DNA from: Teredinibacter franksiae
GTDB lineage: Bacteria; Pseudomonadota; Gammaproteobacteria; Pseudomonadales; Cellvibrionaceae
Assembly (NCBI RefSeq): GCF_014218805.1
Contig: NZ_JACJUV010000001.1
Span: forward strand, 682,001 to 746,000
Direction: 5' to 3'
DNA length: 64,000 nucleotides
In this document: positions 44,196 to 52,025 of the stretch, one piece after another
Layout: each line of letters begins with the position of its first letter
Position numbering within the stretch: the first letter of the stretch is position 1
Translations under genes and position numbers: made by a program
The notes under the pieces: model-generated
The model's database searches: none
Seen by the model: only the letters and a program-made list of their open reading frames with translations
Told to the model about the DNA's origin: nothing

Positions 44196-44732
44196 CTACT
44201 GCATTACAAAATTGGTGTAGAGCACTTGCTCAACACCCGGCTTGCCAATTTCTTCCTGCATAATTTTTTGTAATTCCTGCAGGCATTGTTGGCGTAGTAA
44301 CTCCTTACCCTCAGCCGTTTGAATTTCTTCGTAAAGCTGGCCGCCAATTAGCATATTGAGTCCATTCCGTATTTTAGGCATATGCAACTCTATAGCTGAT
44401 ATCACATCGTTTTCCCGAATCATAAGGGTGAGTTCTGCCTGGAGGTAACGCTGCCTTCCTTTAACATCAAAATTAACCACCAGGGCAGGTTTTAACGGGT
44501 AGTAAATGGCTGGCGATGGCCGTGCGGGAATCGGCTCTGCGTCCTCGCCTTCTGCCTCAACGTTCGCCGAAGGCGGGCTAAAAATTTTGATTGCCGCCAA
44601 GGTGCCCCCTACAGAGATTCCAGCAATCACCAAGGCCATTACAATCAGTAAAATAAGCTTCTTTTTACTGCCCGATGGCGGCTTCTCAGCGCCTTCGTCA
44701 TCTTCATTTTCCGTTGCGTCATCTTCTGCCAT
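44196..44732 (-). CDS. fliL: Flagellar basal-body protein FliL
   Basis: 178 residues. Acidic cytoplasmic start (MAEDDATENEDDEGAEKPPS), basic GSKKK, membrane segment 27-48, then the periplasmic FliL domain (80-178) with YYPLKPALVVNFDVKGRQRY. It supports stator function. First gene of fliLMNOPQR-flhB behind an RpoN-type promoter. Confidence 0.94.
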   Translation of the reverse strand: MAEDDATENEDDEGAEKPPSGSKKKLILLIVMALVIAGISVGGTLAAIKIFSPPSANVEAEGEDAEPIPARPSPAIYYPLKPALVVNFDVKGRQRYLQAELTLMIRENDVISAIELHMPKIRNGLNMLIGGQLYEEIQTAEGKELLRQQCLQELQKIMQEEIGKPGVEQVLYTNFVMQ

Positions 44733-44770
44733 GTCAAACTTCCGTCTTATTCAGCCGGTTATAACCACGT

Positions 44771-44787
44771 GAGCAAGAGATATGCCA
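44771..44787 (-). promoter_or_regulatory. RpoN (sigma54) promoter of fliL operon
   Basis: Minus strand TGGCAT-ATCTC-TTGCTC, GG-N10-GC, one mismatch in the -24 box and a perfect TTGCT -12. Expected start near 44760, about 28 nt before fliL. Lies in the 254-nt fliK-fliL gap. Confidence 0.75.
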
Positions 44788-44986
44788 AGCTCTTGTCGCA
44801 CTCCTATGGATAAATGTAGTTGCTGAAAAAGGAATTAGCTGGAAATTACAGGAGAAAATGAGCTCATGGGGGAAACACTGGCCGAAACTAGGGTGGCTGC
44901 AGCACACCCTACAAAAAATTAAACGGTATTCAGCGATAGTGATTTAGGCTAGGGAGCTATAGAAAGCCTACAGGAAGCAGGTCGTA

Positions 44987-46462
44987 TCACGCGTAATAGT
45001 CAATGCCTGTACTGGCGGTGAAGTGCACCTGATTGACTGTTGATTCAGGGTTTTCTTCAGGTTCTTCATCTGCAGATTGAGCCTGGCCACCCATATCAGC
45101 GTGTTGCTGATCATGATCTTTTTGATCGGAGACATCGACATCAACCAGGTGCATACCCTGTTGATCACACAGCTCTCGCAAACGGTTAGCCGTTGCATCT
45201 AAGGCTTCGCGAACATTCCCCTGAGCCGAGACAAAACTCACACTGACTTGGTCATTCTGAACGTGCACGCGCACCTGAAGAGGCCCAAGTTCAGGTGGGT
45301 CTAGTTGAAGATCCGCGGTTTGAATATTCTGTGCGGCCATCATTGCCGTGCGCTCGGCTACCATGCCCGCCCAATGCGGTTTGCCAAATGTAATATTGAC
45401 GGGAATTTGTACACGCGAGCTTGTCAGGCTTTGCGATTCCGTTAAAGCAGCCGGACCAAAACCAGCGGCTGCCGTGGGCTTTGCCGCTTCCAGTGACAAT
45501 TTGGTGTCTGCAAATGCTTCGACAACGGGTTTTAAATCTTGAAGTTGGGCGGACTCTGACTTTAAGGGTCTTCCGAGCAGAGAGTCTAAGGTGACTAACG
45601 ATGTTTTTGCCTCGGTGTCGACCTTCACTGAAGCTCCATCCGTCAATTGTCCGTCACTTATAAGTGCAGCTTTACTGAAAACATCGGTAGCCGTCAGCGC
45701 CGTACGAAGCTGTAGCTCATTGACCTCTGCATCAGGAACTCCCAGCACTTGAGTAAAACCCGGTGGGCGCAGGCCAATTTTATCAAGGCCTCCAGCCTGA
45801 ATTGCTGCGGGCATAAACCAAGGGATGTCGGCTACCTGCTGGCTTCCAGCCACAGATAATGGGTTACTACCGCGCAACAACGCGTTACCCAAACTGGCCA
45901 CCGGCTCTAAGGGCGCATACTCCATACCGGCGGCCACACCCACGGCTGGAATTATTTCCTCGAGTTGTAGCGACTGATCATCGGCTAAAACTTCACCCGC
46001 CAAAATAGCCGTAACACCAAGGTCATCTCCTACCGACCCAGGCAATCGCAAAGGGTCAACCTCTGCCATCACCGTATCCGTTAACGCTGGCCCGGCTTCC
46101 AGCGATGGTTGTACACCGTCATTTACGGTATCCCTCTTCACATGCCCGCCAACTGCTGGAGCTTTGTAATCCTCGTGTATTTCATCCACTGACGGAGGGG
46201 GCGATGTCGCTTGAAATTTTGCTTGGTCAACGGTATCCGACTTTAACGGCTTGTCGGTGCTTTTTTGCCGGTCCCGTTGATCGGCCCTAGCTTCGCGCCG
46301 ATTTTGCTTTACCTCCCTATGAAACTCGTCTTTAAAACTGGATTTAGCTGATGATGACTCCGCCTCACGATTGGCCGATGAATCATAACTTCGCAGATCA
46401 TTGTGCCGAGGTTCATGGGCGGAAAGCTCAAGGCTACCCATAAGATTGGAAAGATTGTGCAT
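44987..46462 (-). CDS. fliK: Flagellar hook-length control protein FliK
   Basis: 491 residues. A charged, low-complexity N-terminal part (1-110), an Ala/Leu-rich middle and the C-terminal Flg_hook domain (about 350-440) with LQLDPPELGPLQVRVHVQND and GNVREALDATANRLRELCDQ. FliK measures the hook and triggers the FlhB switch. Sequence outside the C-terminal domain is not conserved in the family. It has its own RpoN-type promoter. Confidence 0.92.
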   Translation of the reverse strand: MHNLSNLMGSLELSAHEPRHNDLRSYDSSANREAESSSAKSSFKDEFHREVKQNRREARADQRDRQKSTDKPLKSDTVDQAKFQATSPPPSVDEIHEDYKAPAVGGHVKRDTVNDGVQPSLEAGPALTDTVMAEVDPLRLPGSVGDDLGVTAILAGEVLADDQSLQLEEIIPAVGVAAGMEYAPLEPVASLGNALLRGSNPLSVAGSQQVADIPWFMPAAIQAGGLDKIGLRPPGFTQVLGVPDAEVNELQLRTALTATDVFSKAALISDGQLTDGASVKVDTEAKTSLVTLDSLLGRPLKSESAQLQDLKPVVEAFADTKLSLEAAKPTAAAGFGPAALTESQSLTSSRVQIPVNITFGKPHWAGMVAERTAMMAAQNIQTADLQLDPPELGPLQVRVHVQNDQVSVSFVSAQGNVREALDATANRLRELCDQQGMHLVDVDVSDQKDHDQQHADMGGQAQSADEEPEENPESTVNQVHFTASTGIDYYA

Positions 46463-46505
46463 AAGACTGCCCGCCTGCCTGTATAACTTAGTTATACCGT
46501 TGGGA

Positions 46506-46522
46506 CAGCAAAGGTTATGCCA
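46506..46522 (-). promoter_or_regulatory. RpoN (sigma54) promoter of fliK
   Basis: Minus strand TGGCAT-AACCT-TTGCTG, GG-N10-GC, nearly identical to the fliL site (TGGCAT-N5-TTGCT). Expected start near 46495, 33 nt before fliK. It lies in the 83-nt gap after hptB. Confidence 0.75.
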
Positions 46523-46545
46523 GAGAGCTGAAGGCCCCGGCGGGT

Positions 46546-46890
46546 CTAGAGGAGGCTATTAAGTTTTTGTTTCACGGCGGCAAATTCTTGCTCTATAGCG
46601 GAAAAAAGTTGCTCTATGTCTGCGTCGTCTTCCGCTTTTGCTTTCGACTCCAGTTCGCCACAGAGCTTTGCTAAACCATTAGCGCCTATATTGCGGCTAC
46701 TACCTTTAACGCCATGGGCTTCATGGTTGATCACGCTAAATTCGCGCACGGCTATAGCCTTGCCGGCATTACTTAGGCGCTGCTCACAATCGCTATTATA
46801 GGTTTCTACCAATTGCGTAAACTTTTCACCCAGCAGGTCGCGTAAACCCTCTAGCATGTGTAAATCCAGGTCAATTTCTGAACCCGACAT
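46546..46890 (-). CDS. hptB: Hpt phosphotransfer protein, HptB-like
   Basis: 114 residues, a stand-alone Hpt domain with the phospho-His at residue 59 in NHEAHGVKGSSRNIGANGLA. In Pseudomonas HptB relays phosphate from hybrid kinases to HsbR, directing motility versus biofilm. It follows hsbR by 21 nt, the same gene set as in Pseudomonas, though here next to fliK. Confidence 0.9.
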   Translation of the reverse strand: MSGSEIDLDLHMLEGLRDLLGEKFTQLVETYNSDCEQRLSNAGKAIAVREFSVINHEAHGVKGSSRNIGANGLAKLCGELESKAKAEDDADIEQLFSAIEQEFAAVKQKLNSLL

Positions 46891-46911
46891 TATCCTCTCC
46901 AGCAGCCTAAA

Positions 46912-48654
46912 TCAGTCATGACCATCATCTAGATGCCAACGAAAATCAACTTCGATATCATTCCCCGGCGGATGAATAATAAGCCGTTCGCAGATTGATT
47001 TCATCAATGTCAGCCCCCTACCAAAGTAATCGGGCTTGCCTTCTTCTCTAGACGTCATTTGTTCATCTTTATTACTACGGTTACCGGGATCAAACCCCTT
47101 ACCACTATCCGTAACCCGAATGTTTAACAAACCTCCATGTTCCTCTGCCGTGTGCTGTAAACTGACACGCACCCAGCCATCACTTAATGCCCGTAACCGC
47201 TCGCGTTTTTGCTTATAGAACTCAGCAAAACCCTTTGGGTCTTTCTTGAGCCCCGAAGACAACCCCAGTACACCATGCTCTAGTGCGTTGGCATAGAGCT
47301 CCGCTAATACCGTATACAGGGTTGTACTGCGATCTTTGAGACCCGGGACTTCCGAGGTAATGTTAACTAAAAGCGGCAGTGGGTCGAACTCTCTCAGGCT
47401 CGACTCCGTAACTTGAAAAGACATCGACCAGTCTACTAACTGGCCTTTCGAAGCCGTATGCGTATTTTCATCGAGGCGCTTGACGGGAAAGTCATCAATG
47501 AGGACTTCAACTAGTGAAATATCGTCGTCTTTATCCGATTCACCAATATGATTGTGTACCTGCCCAAGAATCTCATCAAATAAGGATGCAGCCCCCAACC
47601 GACGGTTCATCAAATCGTGTAACCGTGCCTCACCAAACATTTCCCCGGTGTTGTTACGTGCCTCAAATACACCATCGGACCACATATAAAATCGATCACC
47701 CAGCTCTAATGGTACACGTTTGGAATCGGCTCTGAAGTTTTGATCAGACAAAACCCCTAGTGGTAAATTGCGCGAACTCAACACTTCATAGCTATTTGTT
47801 TTAGCGCGGTAGAGAAAGCTTTCGGGTAAACCACCGTTCCATATTCGCATACGCCGCTTTTCTAGGTTGATGTCTATACAGGTTGCACAACAAAAAAAAC
47901 CCACAGGCAATATGCCATGCAGCTTTGCATTGATTTCCTTAACAATATCGGCCATCGAAAAGCCTTTACGTACCATGCCGTAAAAGGTCGACGCCAGAGG
48001 CATAGAGCCGATGGCTGCAGGTAAACCATGGCCGGTAAAATCACCCAGTAAAATCAAAATACTGCCATTTGGGCTAACTTCCGCCACAAGAACATCGCCG
48101 TTGAATACCGCTAACGGCGACATGTATGAATTAATAATCTCGAGATTTAAACAGCCCGAATGGGCAATTTTGTCGTATACCTGTTTGGCTACAGTTTGTT
48201 CACGTATCAAGTGCTGGTTATGCGCCTCAATGAGCGATTTCTGTTGTGCCAAAACCTGATGCATTTCACGCATTCGACTAAAGGCTTTGATCTTGGATTG
48301 CAATACAACTTGGTTATACGGCTTTGGTAAAAAATCGTCACCGCCAGCCTCAATGCATTCAACAAGGGATTCATCACCAGAAAGTGATGTGAGAAATATT
48401 ATGGGTACAAATTCGTCCCCAGCAAGTTTACGAATTTGCCTTGCGGCCTCGATACCGCCCATATTCGGCATGAGCACATCCAGCAACACTATATCTGGCT
48501 TACGCTCTTTAAAAGCCGCCACGGCTTCCACGCCATCCGCAACCACAACAGGCCAATGACCAATTTTGGAAATGATTGTTTCTAGAATAAGACGGTCGGG
48601 CGCTGAGTCTTCAGCGATCAAGATATTAAGACATGATTCTCTATCGCTAGCCAC
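46912..48654 (-). CDS. hsbR: HsbR-like response regulator with PP2C phosphatase and anti-sigma kinase domains
   Basis: 580 residues from a GTG at 48654 that has AAGGG 6 nt upstream; a TTG at 48699 extends the frame by 15 codons but has no ribosome site. Order: receiver 8-125 with phospho-Asp59 (VLLDVLMPNMGG); coiled linker; PP2C/SpoIIE phosphatase about 170-385 (ILLGDFTGHGLPAAIGSMPL, MWSDGVFEARN, DKDDDISLVEV); RsbW-type HATPase 430-575 (LAELYANALEHG, DSGKGFDP, GRGLTLMKS). In Pseudomonas HsbR kinase/phosphatase activity sets the phosphorylation state of HsbA under HptB control. Confidence 0.92.
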   Translation of the reverse strand: MASDRESCLNILIAEDSAPDRLILETIISKIGHWPVVVADGVEAVAAFKERKPDIVLLDVLMPNMGGIEAARQIRKLAGDEFVPIIFLTSLSGDESLVECIEAGGDDFLPKPYNQVVLQSKIKAFSRMREMHQVLAQQKSLIEAHNQHLIREQTVAKQVYDKIAHSGCLNLEIINSYMSPLAVFNGDVLVAEVSPNGSILILLGDFTGHGLPAAIGSMPLASTFYGMVRKGFSMADIVKEINAKLHGILPVGFFCCATCIDINLEKRRMRIWNGGLPESFLYRAKTNSYEVLSSRNLPLGVLSDQNFRADSKRVPLELGDRFYMWSDGVFEARNNTGEMFGEARLHDLMNRRLGAASLFDEILGQVHNHIGESDKDDDISLVEVLIDDFPVKRLDENTHTASKGQLVDWSMSFQVTESSLREFDPLPLLVNITSEVPGLKDRSTTLYTVLAELYANALEHGVLGLSSGLKKDPKGFAEFYKQKRERLRALSDGWVRVSLQHTAEEHGGLLNIRVTDSGKGFDPGNRSNKDEQMTSREEGKPDYFGRGLTLMKSICERLIIHPPGNDIEVDFRWHLDDGHD

Positions 48655-48762
48655 CGAGCACCCTTTGATTTCAAATGATGGAGGAACCGCCCAGCTCAAC
48701 CAACCACGTCAGCGGCTCGATGTCCACAGGAACGCGGGTTACCAAGCCTCTTTCTGAAAAGA

Positions 48763-49071
48763 TCATTGGATGGTGAAAAGTTGCTCAAAACTGGATATAG
48801 CAAATATTTTTTTCACTTCCGGGCTGCAATTATCGATGGTTATGCGCGCATTATCGCCACCAGCGAAATCCCTTAGCACTAAAAGCATACCCAGTGCAGA
48901 ACTGTCTAAATGAACTGTTTTCCCTAGATCAACGTAGTACGTTTCCAGAGAGTTTGAATCAACGTCTTCATAAGCACGTCGAAAATCATCTAATGAAGAT
49001 GCGTCAAATCTACCTTCAATAGATATTTTCAGAGTTTTTCCGTTATCAGAGATTTCGGATTTTATAGCCAT
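48763..49071 (-). CDS. hsbA: HsbA-like anti-anti-sigma factor (STAS)
   Basis: 102 residues from the ATG at 49071, matching the Pseudomonas HsbA start (MAIKSEISDNGKTLKISIEG); 16 further codons are open upstream. STAS fold with the switch Ser in HLDSSALGMLLVLRDFAGGD (phospho-Ser about residue 57). Unphosphorylated HsbA binds FlgM and frees FliA; the phosphorylated form favours the biofilm branch. Followed by hsbR after 108 nt. Confidence 0.9.
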   Translation of the reverse strand: MAIKSEISDNGKTLKISIEGRFDASSLDDFRRAYEDVDSNSLETYYVDLGKTVHLDSSALGMLLVLRDFAGGDNARITIDNCSPEVKKIFAISSFEQLFTIQ

Positions 49072-49145
49072 AGTCAGAAGTCTCTTTGTTCTTGGCACCT
49101 GATAAATGCCAAAGACCATAAGTCACATGTTAAACGCTGAAAAAC

Positions 49146-49162
49146 AGCAAGCCCTTGCCCCA
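49146..49162 (-). promoter_or_regulatory. Weak RpoN-like site upstream of hsbA
   Basis: Minus strand GGGGCAAGGGCTTGCTG keeps GG-N10-GC and a TTGCT -12, but the -24 box is poor (GGG-GCA for TGG-CAC). Expected start near 49135, 64 nt before hsbA. Confidence 0.35.
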
Positions 49163-49307
49163 AATTGGGATGGCGCATGGTACCACAAAACTCTCGAGGA
49201 CCACCTGCCGAATAATCAGGACGGGCGCTGTTTCACAATGTTTCCGTTGTCGTTTAAAGAATAGACCATTCTAGCGGCTTTCCCCTATGGAACACCCAAA
49301 TAATCTA

Positions 49308-50372
49308 TCACTCGTATGCATTCAAAAGAATGTACCTACTAATTCTACCAAGAGGTAAAACTTTTTGCGCGGCGTTAAGCCTAACCGCAACTCCGGGCAT
49401 ACCCCATACCACACTGGTATCTTCGTCCTGAGCCACCGTTATACCCCCAGCTTGTTTCATGCGTAACAACGCTTCGGCACCATCGTTACCCATGCCCGTT
49501 AATAATACACCCATGGAATTACAACCAGCCGCCCGCGTAACAGAATCGAACAACGCTTCTACCGCAGGTCGATGCCTGTTAATAACATCATCATTCCCTA
49601 GTTGACAGAAATAATGTCCGCCACGGGCGACAACCCTAAGGTGCGAATGTCCAGGTGCAATATACACATTTCCCGGCTCAAGTTTTTGATTGTGTTCAGC
49701 TTCGTGCACGCTAACCCGCGATTTTGCGTCCACCCGCTTTGCGAAAGAAGCACTAAAGGTTGCCGGTATATGCTGGGTTACCACCATCGCGGGGGCATCT
49801 TCAGGCAGGCTAGACACAACCGCTTTTATCGCTTCTGTACCGCCCGTGGAAGCGCCCAATGCACATAAAAACCCAGGTTTAAGCTGCCTCGCGAGGGTGC
49901 CAACCACCGCTTGCGGTTCGGTGTCGGAAAGCGCCGAACGGCGAAACTGAGCCCCTACGTTAGCACTGGCGGCACATAGCACTTTTTCAATGATAATGCC
50001 TTGATAATCTGCAAGTGCGGCATCAACATCATTAACCGGTTTTGGCACGTAATCAACCGCACCCAGCTCCAGCGCTTCCAGCGTGGCTGGCGCGCCCTCT
50101 TGCGTTAGCGTCGAAATCATAACAACCGGCATAGGCCGAAGACGCATCAAATTCCTAAGGAAATCGATGCCATTCATCTTTGGCATTTCGATATCCAGCG
50201 TTAACACATCGGGCATGAGTTGTTTTATTTTTTCGCGTGCATCGAAAGGATCCACAGCGCTACCCACAACCTTAATCTGTGGATGTGCATCAAGAACTTT
50301 TGTTAATAGCGCCCTGATTAATGCCGAATCGTCAATAATCAAGACTTTAATTTCTGTTTTAGGCTTGCTCAC
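49308..50372 (-). CDS. cheB: Chemotaxis methylesterase CheB (second cluster)
   Basis: 354 residues. Receiver with phospho-Asp60 (LTLDIEMPKMNG); esterase domain about 165-350 with Ser in GASTGGTEAIKAV, His in TQHIPATFSASF and Asp in GMGNDGAEALLRM. Last gene of the F7-type cluster after cheD. Its receiver and esterase both keep all key residues. Confidence 0.94.
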   Translation of the reverse strand: MSKPKTEIKVLIIDDSALIRALLTKVLDAHPQIKVVGSAVDPFDAREKIKQLMPDVLTLDIEMPKMNGIDFLRNLMRLRPMPVVMISTLTQEGAPATLEALELGAVDYVPKPVNDVDAALADYQGIIIEKVLCAASANVGAQFRRSALSDTEPQAVVGTLARQLKPGFLCALGASTGGTEAIKAVVSSLPEDAPAMVVTQHIPATFSASFAKRVDAKSRVSVHEAEHNQKLEPGNVYIAPGHSHLRVVARGGHYFCQLGNDDVINRHRPAVEALFDSVTRAAGCNSMGVLLTGMGNDGAEALLRMKQAGGITVAQDEDTSVVWGMPGVAVRLNAAQKVLPLGRISRYILLNAYE

Positions 50373-50451
50373 TAATTGCTATTCCCGGACATTCACGCTG
50401 TACACACAATCATATCAGTTTTATCTCCGACTAGGCTTTCAAGGCGCCACC

Positions 50452-51096
50452 TTAGAAAATTTCAATATCTCCAGATTTGGGTTTTTTCACCATAGACTCG
50501 AGGTAAGCCTTCTCGCGTACTTCAATGGTGTTGTTGGTGGTGACCCGCAATTTTTTAAGTTTTACAGCGCCAGTATCAGGAAAATACAGAACCTTTCTAG
50601 GGTGATTACAACCCAAATCCTGAGCCGCAATGGCAAGCCGGTCCTTACGAAGGTATTCGAGCACGAAATCTATGTTTCGCTGACCGATATCAATATTTGT
50701 CATACTGCCGAGAACTTTCCCACCGCCAAAAACTTTTACCTCCAGCCTTTCTCGCTTGCCGCCCTGTTTCAATATGGCGTTAATCAAATATTCCATTGCC
50801 CAGTTGCCATAACACAGTTCGACGTTATTTAAACTAAGGCGTGGAATTGCGCGATTACCGGCTTGAACCGGCAGCATAAAGTGATTCATACCACCCACAC
50901 CAATAACAGTATCCCGAATGCAGGCCGCTACACAGGAACCCAGTACAGTTACAATCATTTCTCCACTGCCACTAACGTAACATTCACCTGGCAGAATTTT
51001 TGCCGCTGGGATACTCAAGCGTTTATCCCAATAACGATTGATATGTTCAAAACCACGAATAGAGGGCAATGGCCGGTAATCGTTAAAAAACTTCAA
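50452..51096 (-). CDS. cheD: Receptor glutamine deamidase CheD
   Basis: 214 residues. Cys55 in VLGSCVAACI and His72 in GGMNHFML give the catalytic pair. CheD deamidates MCP glutamines. In P. aeruginosa cheD lies between cheR2 and cheB2, the same place as here. The N terminus is about 25 residues longer than short CheD proteins. Confidence 0.94.
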   Translation of the reverse strand: MKFFNDYRPLPSIRGFEHINRYWDKRLSIPAAKILPGECYVSGSGEMIVTVLGSCVAACIRDTVIGVGGMNHFMLPVQAGNRAIPRLSLNNVELCYGNWAMEYLINAILKQGGKRERLEVKVFGGGKVLGSMTNIDIGQRNIDFVLEYLRKDRLAIAAQDLGCNHPRKVLYFPDTGAVKLKKLRVTTNNTIEVREKAYLESMVKKPKSGDIEIF

Positions 51097-51135
51097 ATAA
51101 AAACCCTCTAGCCGCTAAGCCGTACCCCGAATATT

Positions 51136-51981
51136 TCACGAGTTTAATCGATAAATAGTTTTTCCTAGGGAGCCAAATCGCGCTGTAATATTATGTAAGT
51201 TTTCCGAGTGCCCTATAAATAAATGTCCGTTGGGTATTAGAATATTGGCGAATCGATCGAACAATTTTACTTGCGTGCTAACGTCAAAATAAATAACCAC
51301 ATTTCGGCAAAAAATAAAATCGAAAGGGCCTTTCATAGGCCATTCATGCAGGAGATTGAGCTGCTTAAACGTAATTACTTTTTTTACAGCATCCTTCATT
51401 TTCACCAAATCATCCGCCGTATTCACCGAAATATACCGTTTATACTTTGCCGGTACCCCTTCTACCCGTTCAAGCGGGTATATTCCATCGCTGGCCTTAG
51501 CAATAACGTTTGAATCAAGGTCGGTAGCCAATATTTTTATATCCCAACTCGATAGCGCAGCACACGATTTAAGCACCATTGCGATGGAATAAGGCTCCTC
51601 GCCGGTAGAACAACCGGCAGACCAAATACGCAGTCGTTTGGTCGAGGCCTTTTCGCGTAACAGTTTTGGCAGAAGTTCACGCTCAACAAAATCAAAATGG
51701 TGACCCTCACGAAAAAAAGAAGTCAGATTGGTGGTTATTGCGTTTACGAACTCAAGCTGCTCGCCACCATGGTCTTGGCTGATAATCGTACAATACTGAT
51801 CAAAATCCTTAAGCTCGAGTTTCCTAAGCCTTCGCGCAAGGCGCCCATAGATCATGTTTTGCTTATGGTCCGATAAGCTAATACCCGTAAGTGAGTAAGC
51901 AAGTGATTTAATTTGCTTAAAGTTCCCCTCGCTCATGGGGAACTCTCGCATATCAAAACCTTTCGCTGACTTAAAAGTCAT
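51136..51981 (-). CDS. cheR: Chemotaxis methyltransferase CheR (second cluster)
   Basis: 281 residues. CheR N domain 15-75 and a SAM-binding methyltransferase domain with WSAGCSTGEEPYSIAMVLKS near 115-134 and FDFIFCRNVVIYFD near 225. No TPR extension. It very likely docks on the C-terminal EWEDF of the neighbouring MCP. It is the only cheR in the window. The ATG at 51981 gives ten residues before MREFPMSEGNF, an alternative start. Confidence 0.93.
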   Translation of the reverse strand: MTFKSAKGFDMREFPMSEGNFKQIKSLAYSLTGISLSDHKQNMIYGRLARRLRKLELKDFDQYCTIISQDHGGEQLEFVNAITTNLTSFFREGHHFDFVERELLPKLLREKASTKRLRIWSAGCSTGEEPYSIAMVLKSCAALSSWDIKILATDLDSNVIAKASDGIYPLERVEGVPAKYKRYISVNTADDLVKMKDAVKKVITFKQLNLLHEWPMKGPFDFIFCRNVVIYFDVSTQVKLFDRFANILIPNGHLFIGHSENLHNITARFGSLGKTIYRLNS

Positions 51982-52025
51982 TTACCCGCGCCCAAAACTA
52001 TGAACAAACTCAAGGGCACCCCACA

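Noticed and set aside
44889..44911. TAGGGTG/CACCCTA hairpin after fliK
   Set aside because: The adjacent run is A on the plus strand after the stem and T before it on the minus strand, so it is in the wrong place for an intrinsic terminator either way.
44858..44947. 29-codon plus-strand frame with AGGAG before ATG in the fliK-fliL gap
   Set aside because: Ribosome site spacing is only 3 nt, no promoter seen, and no recognisable product; could be chance.
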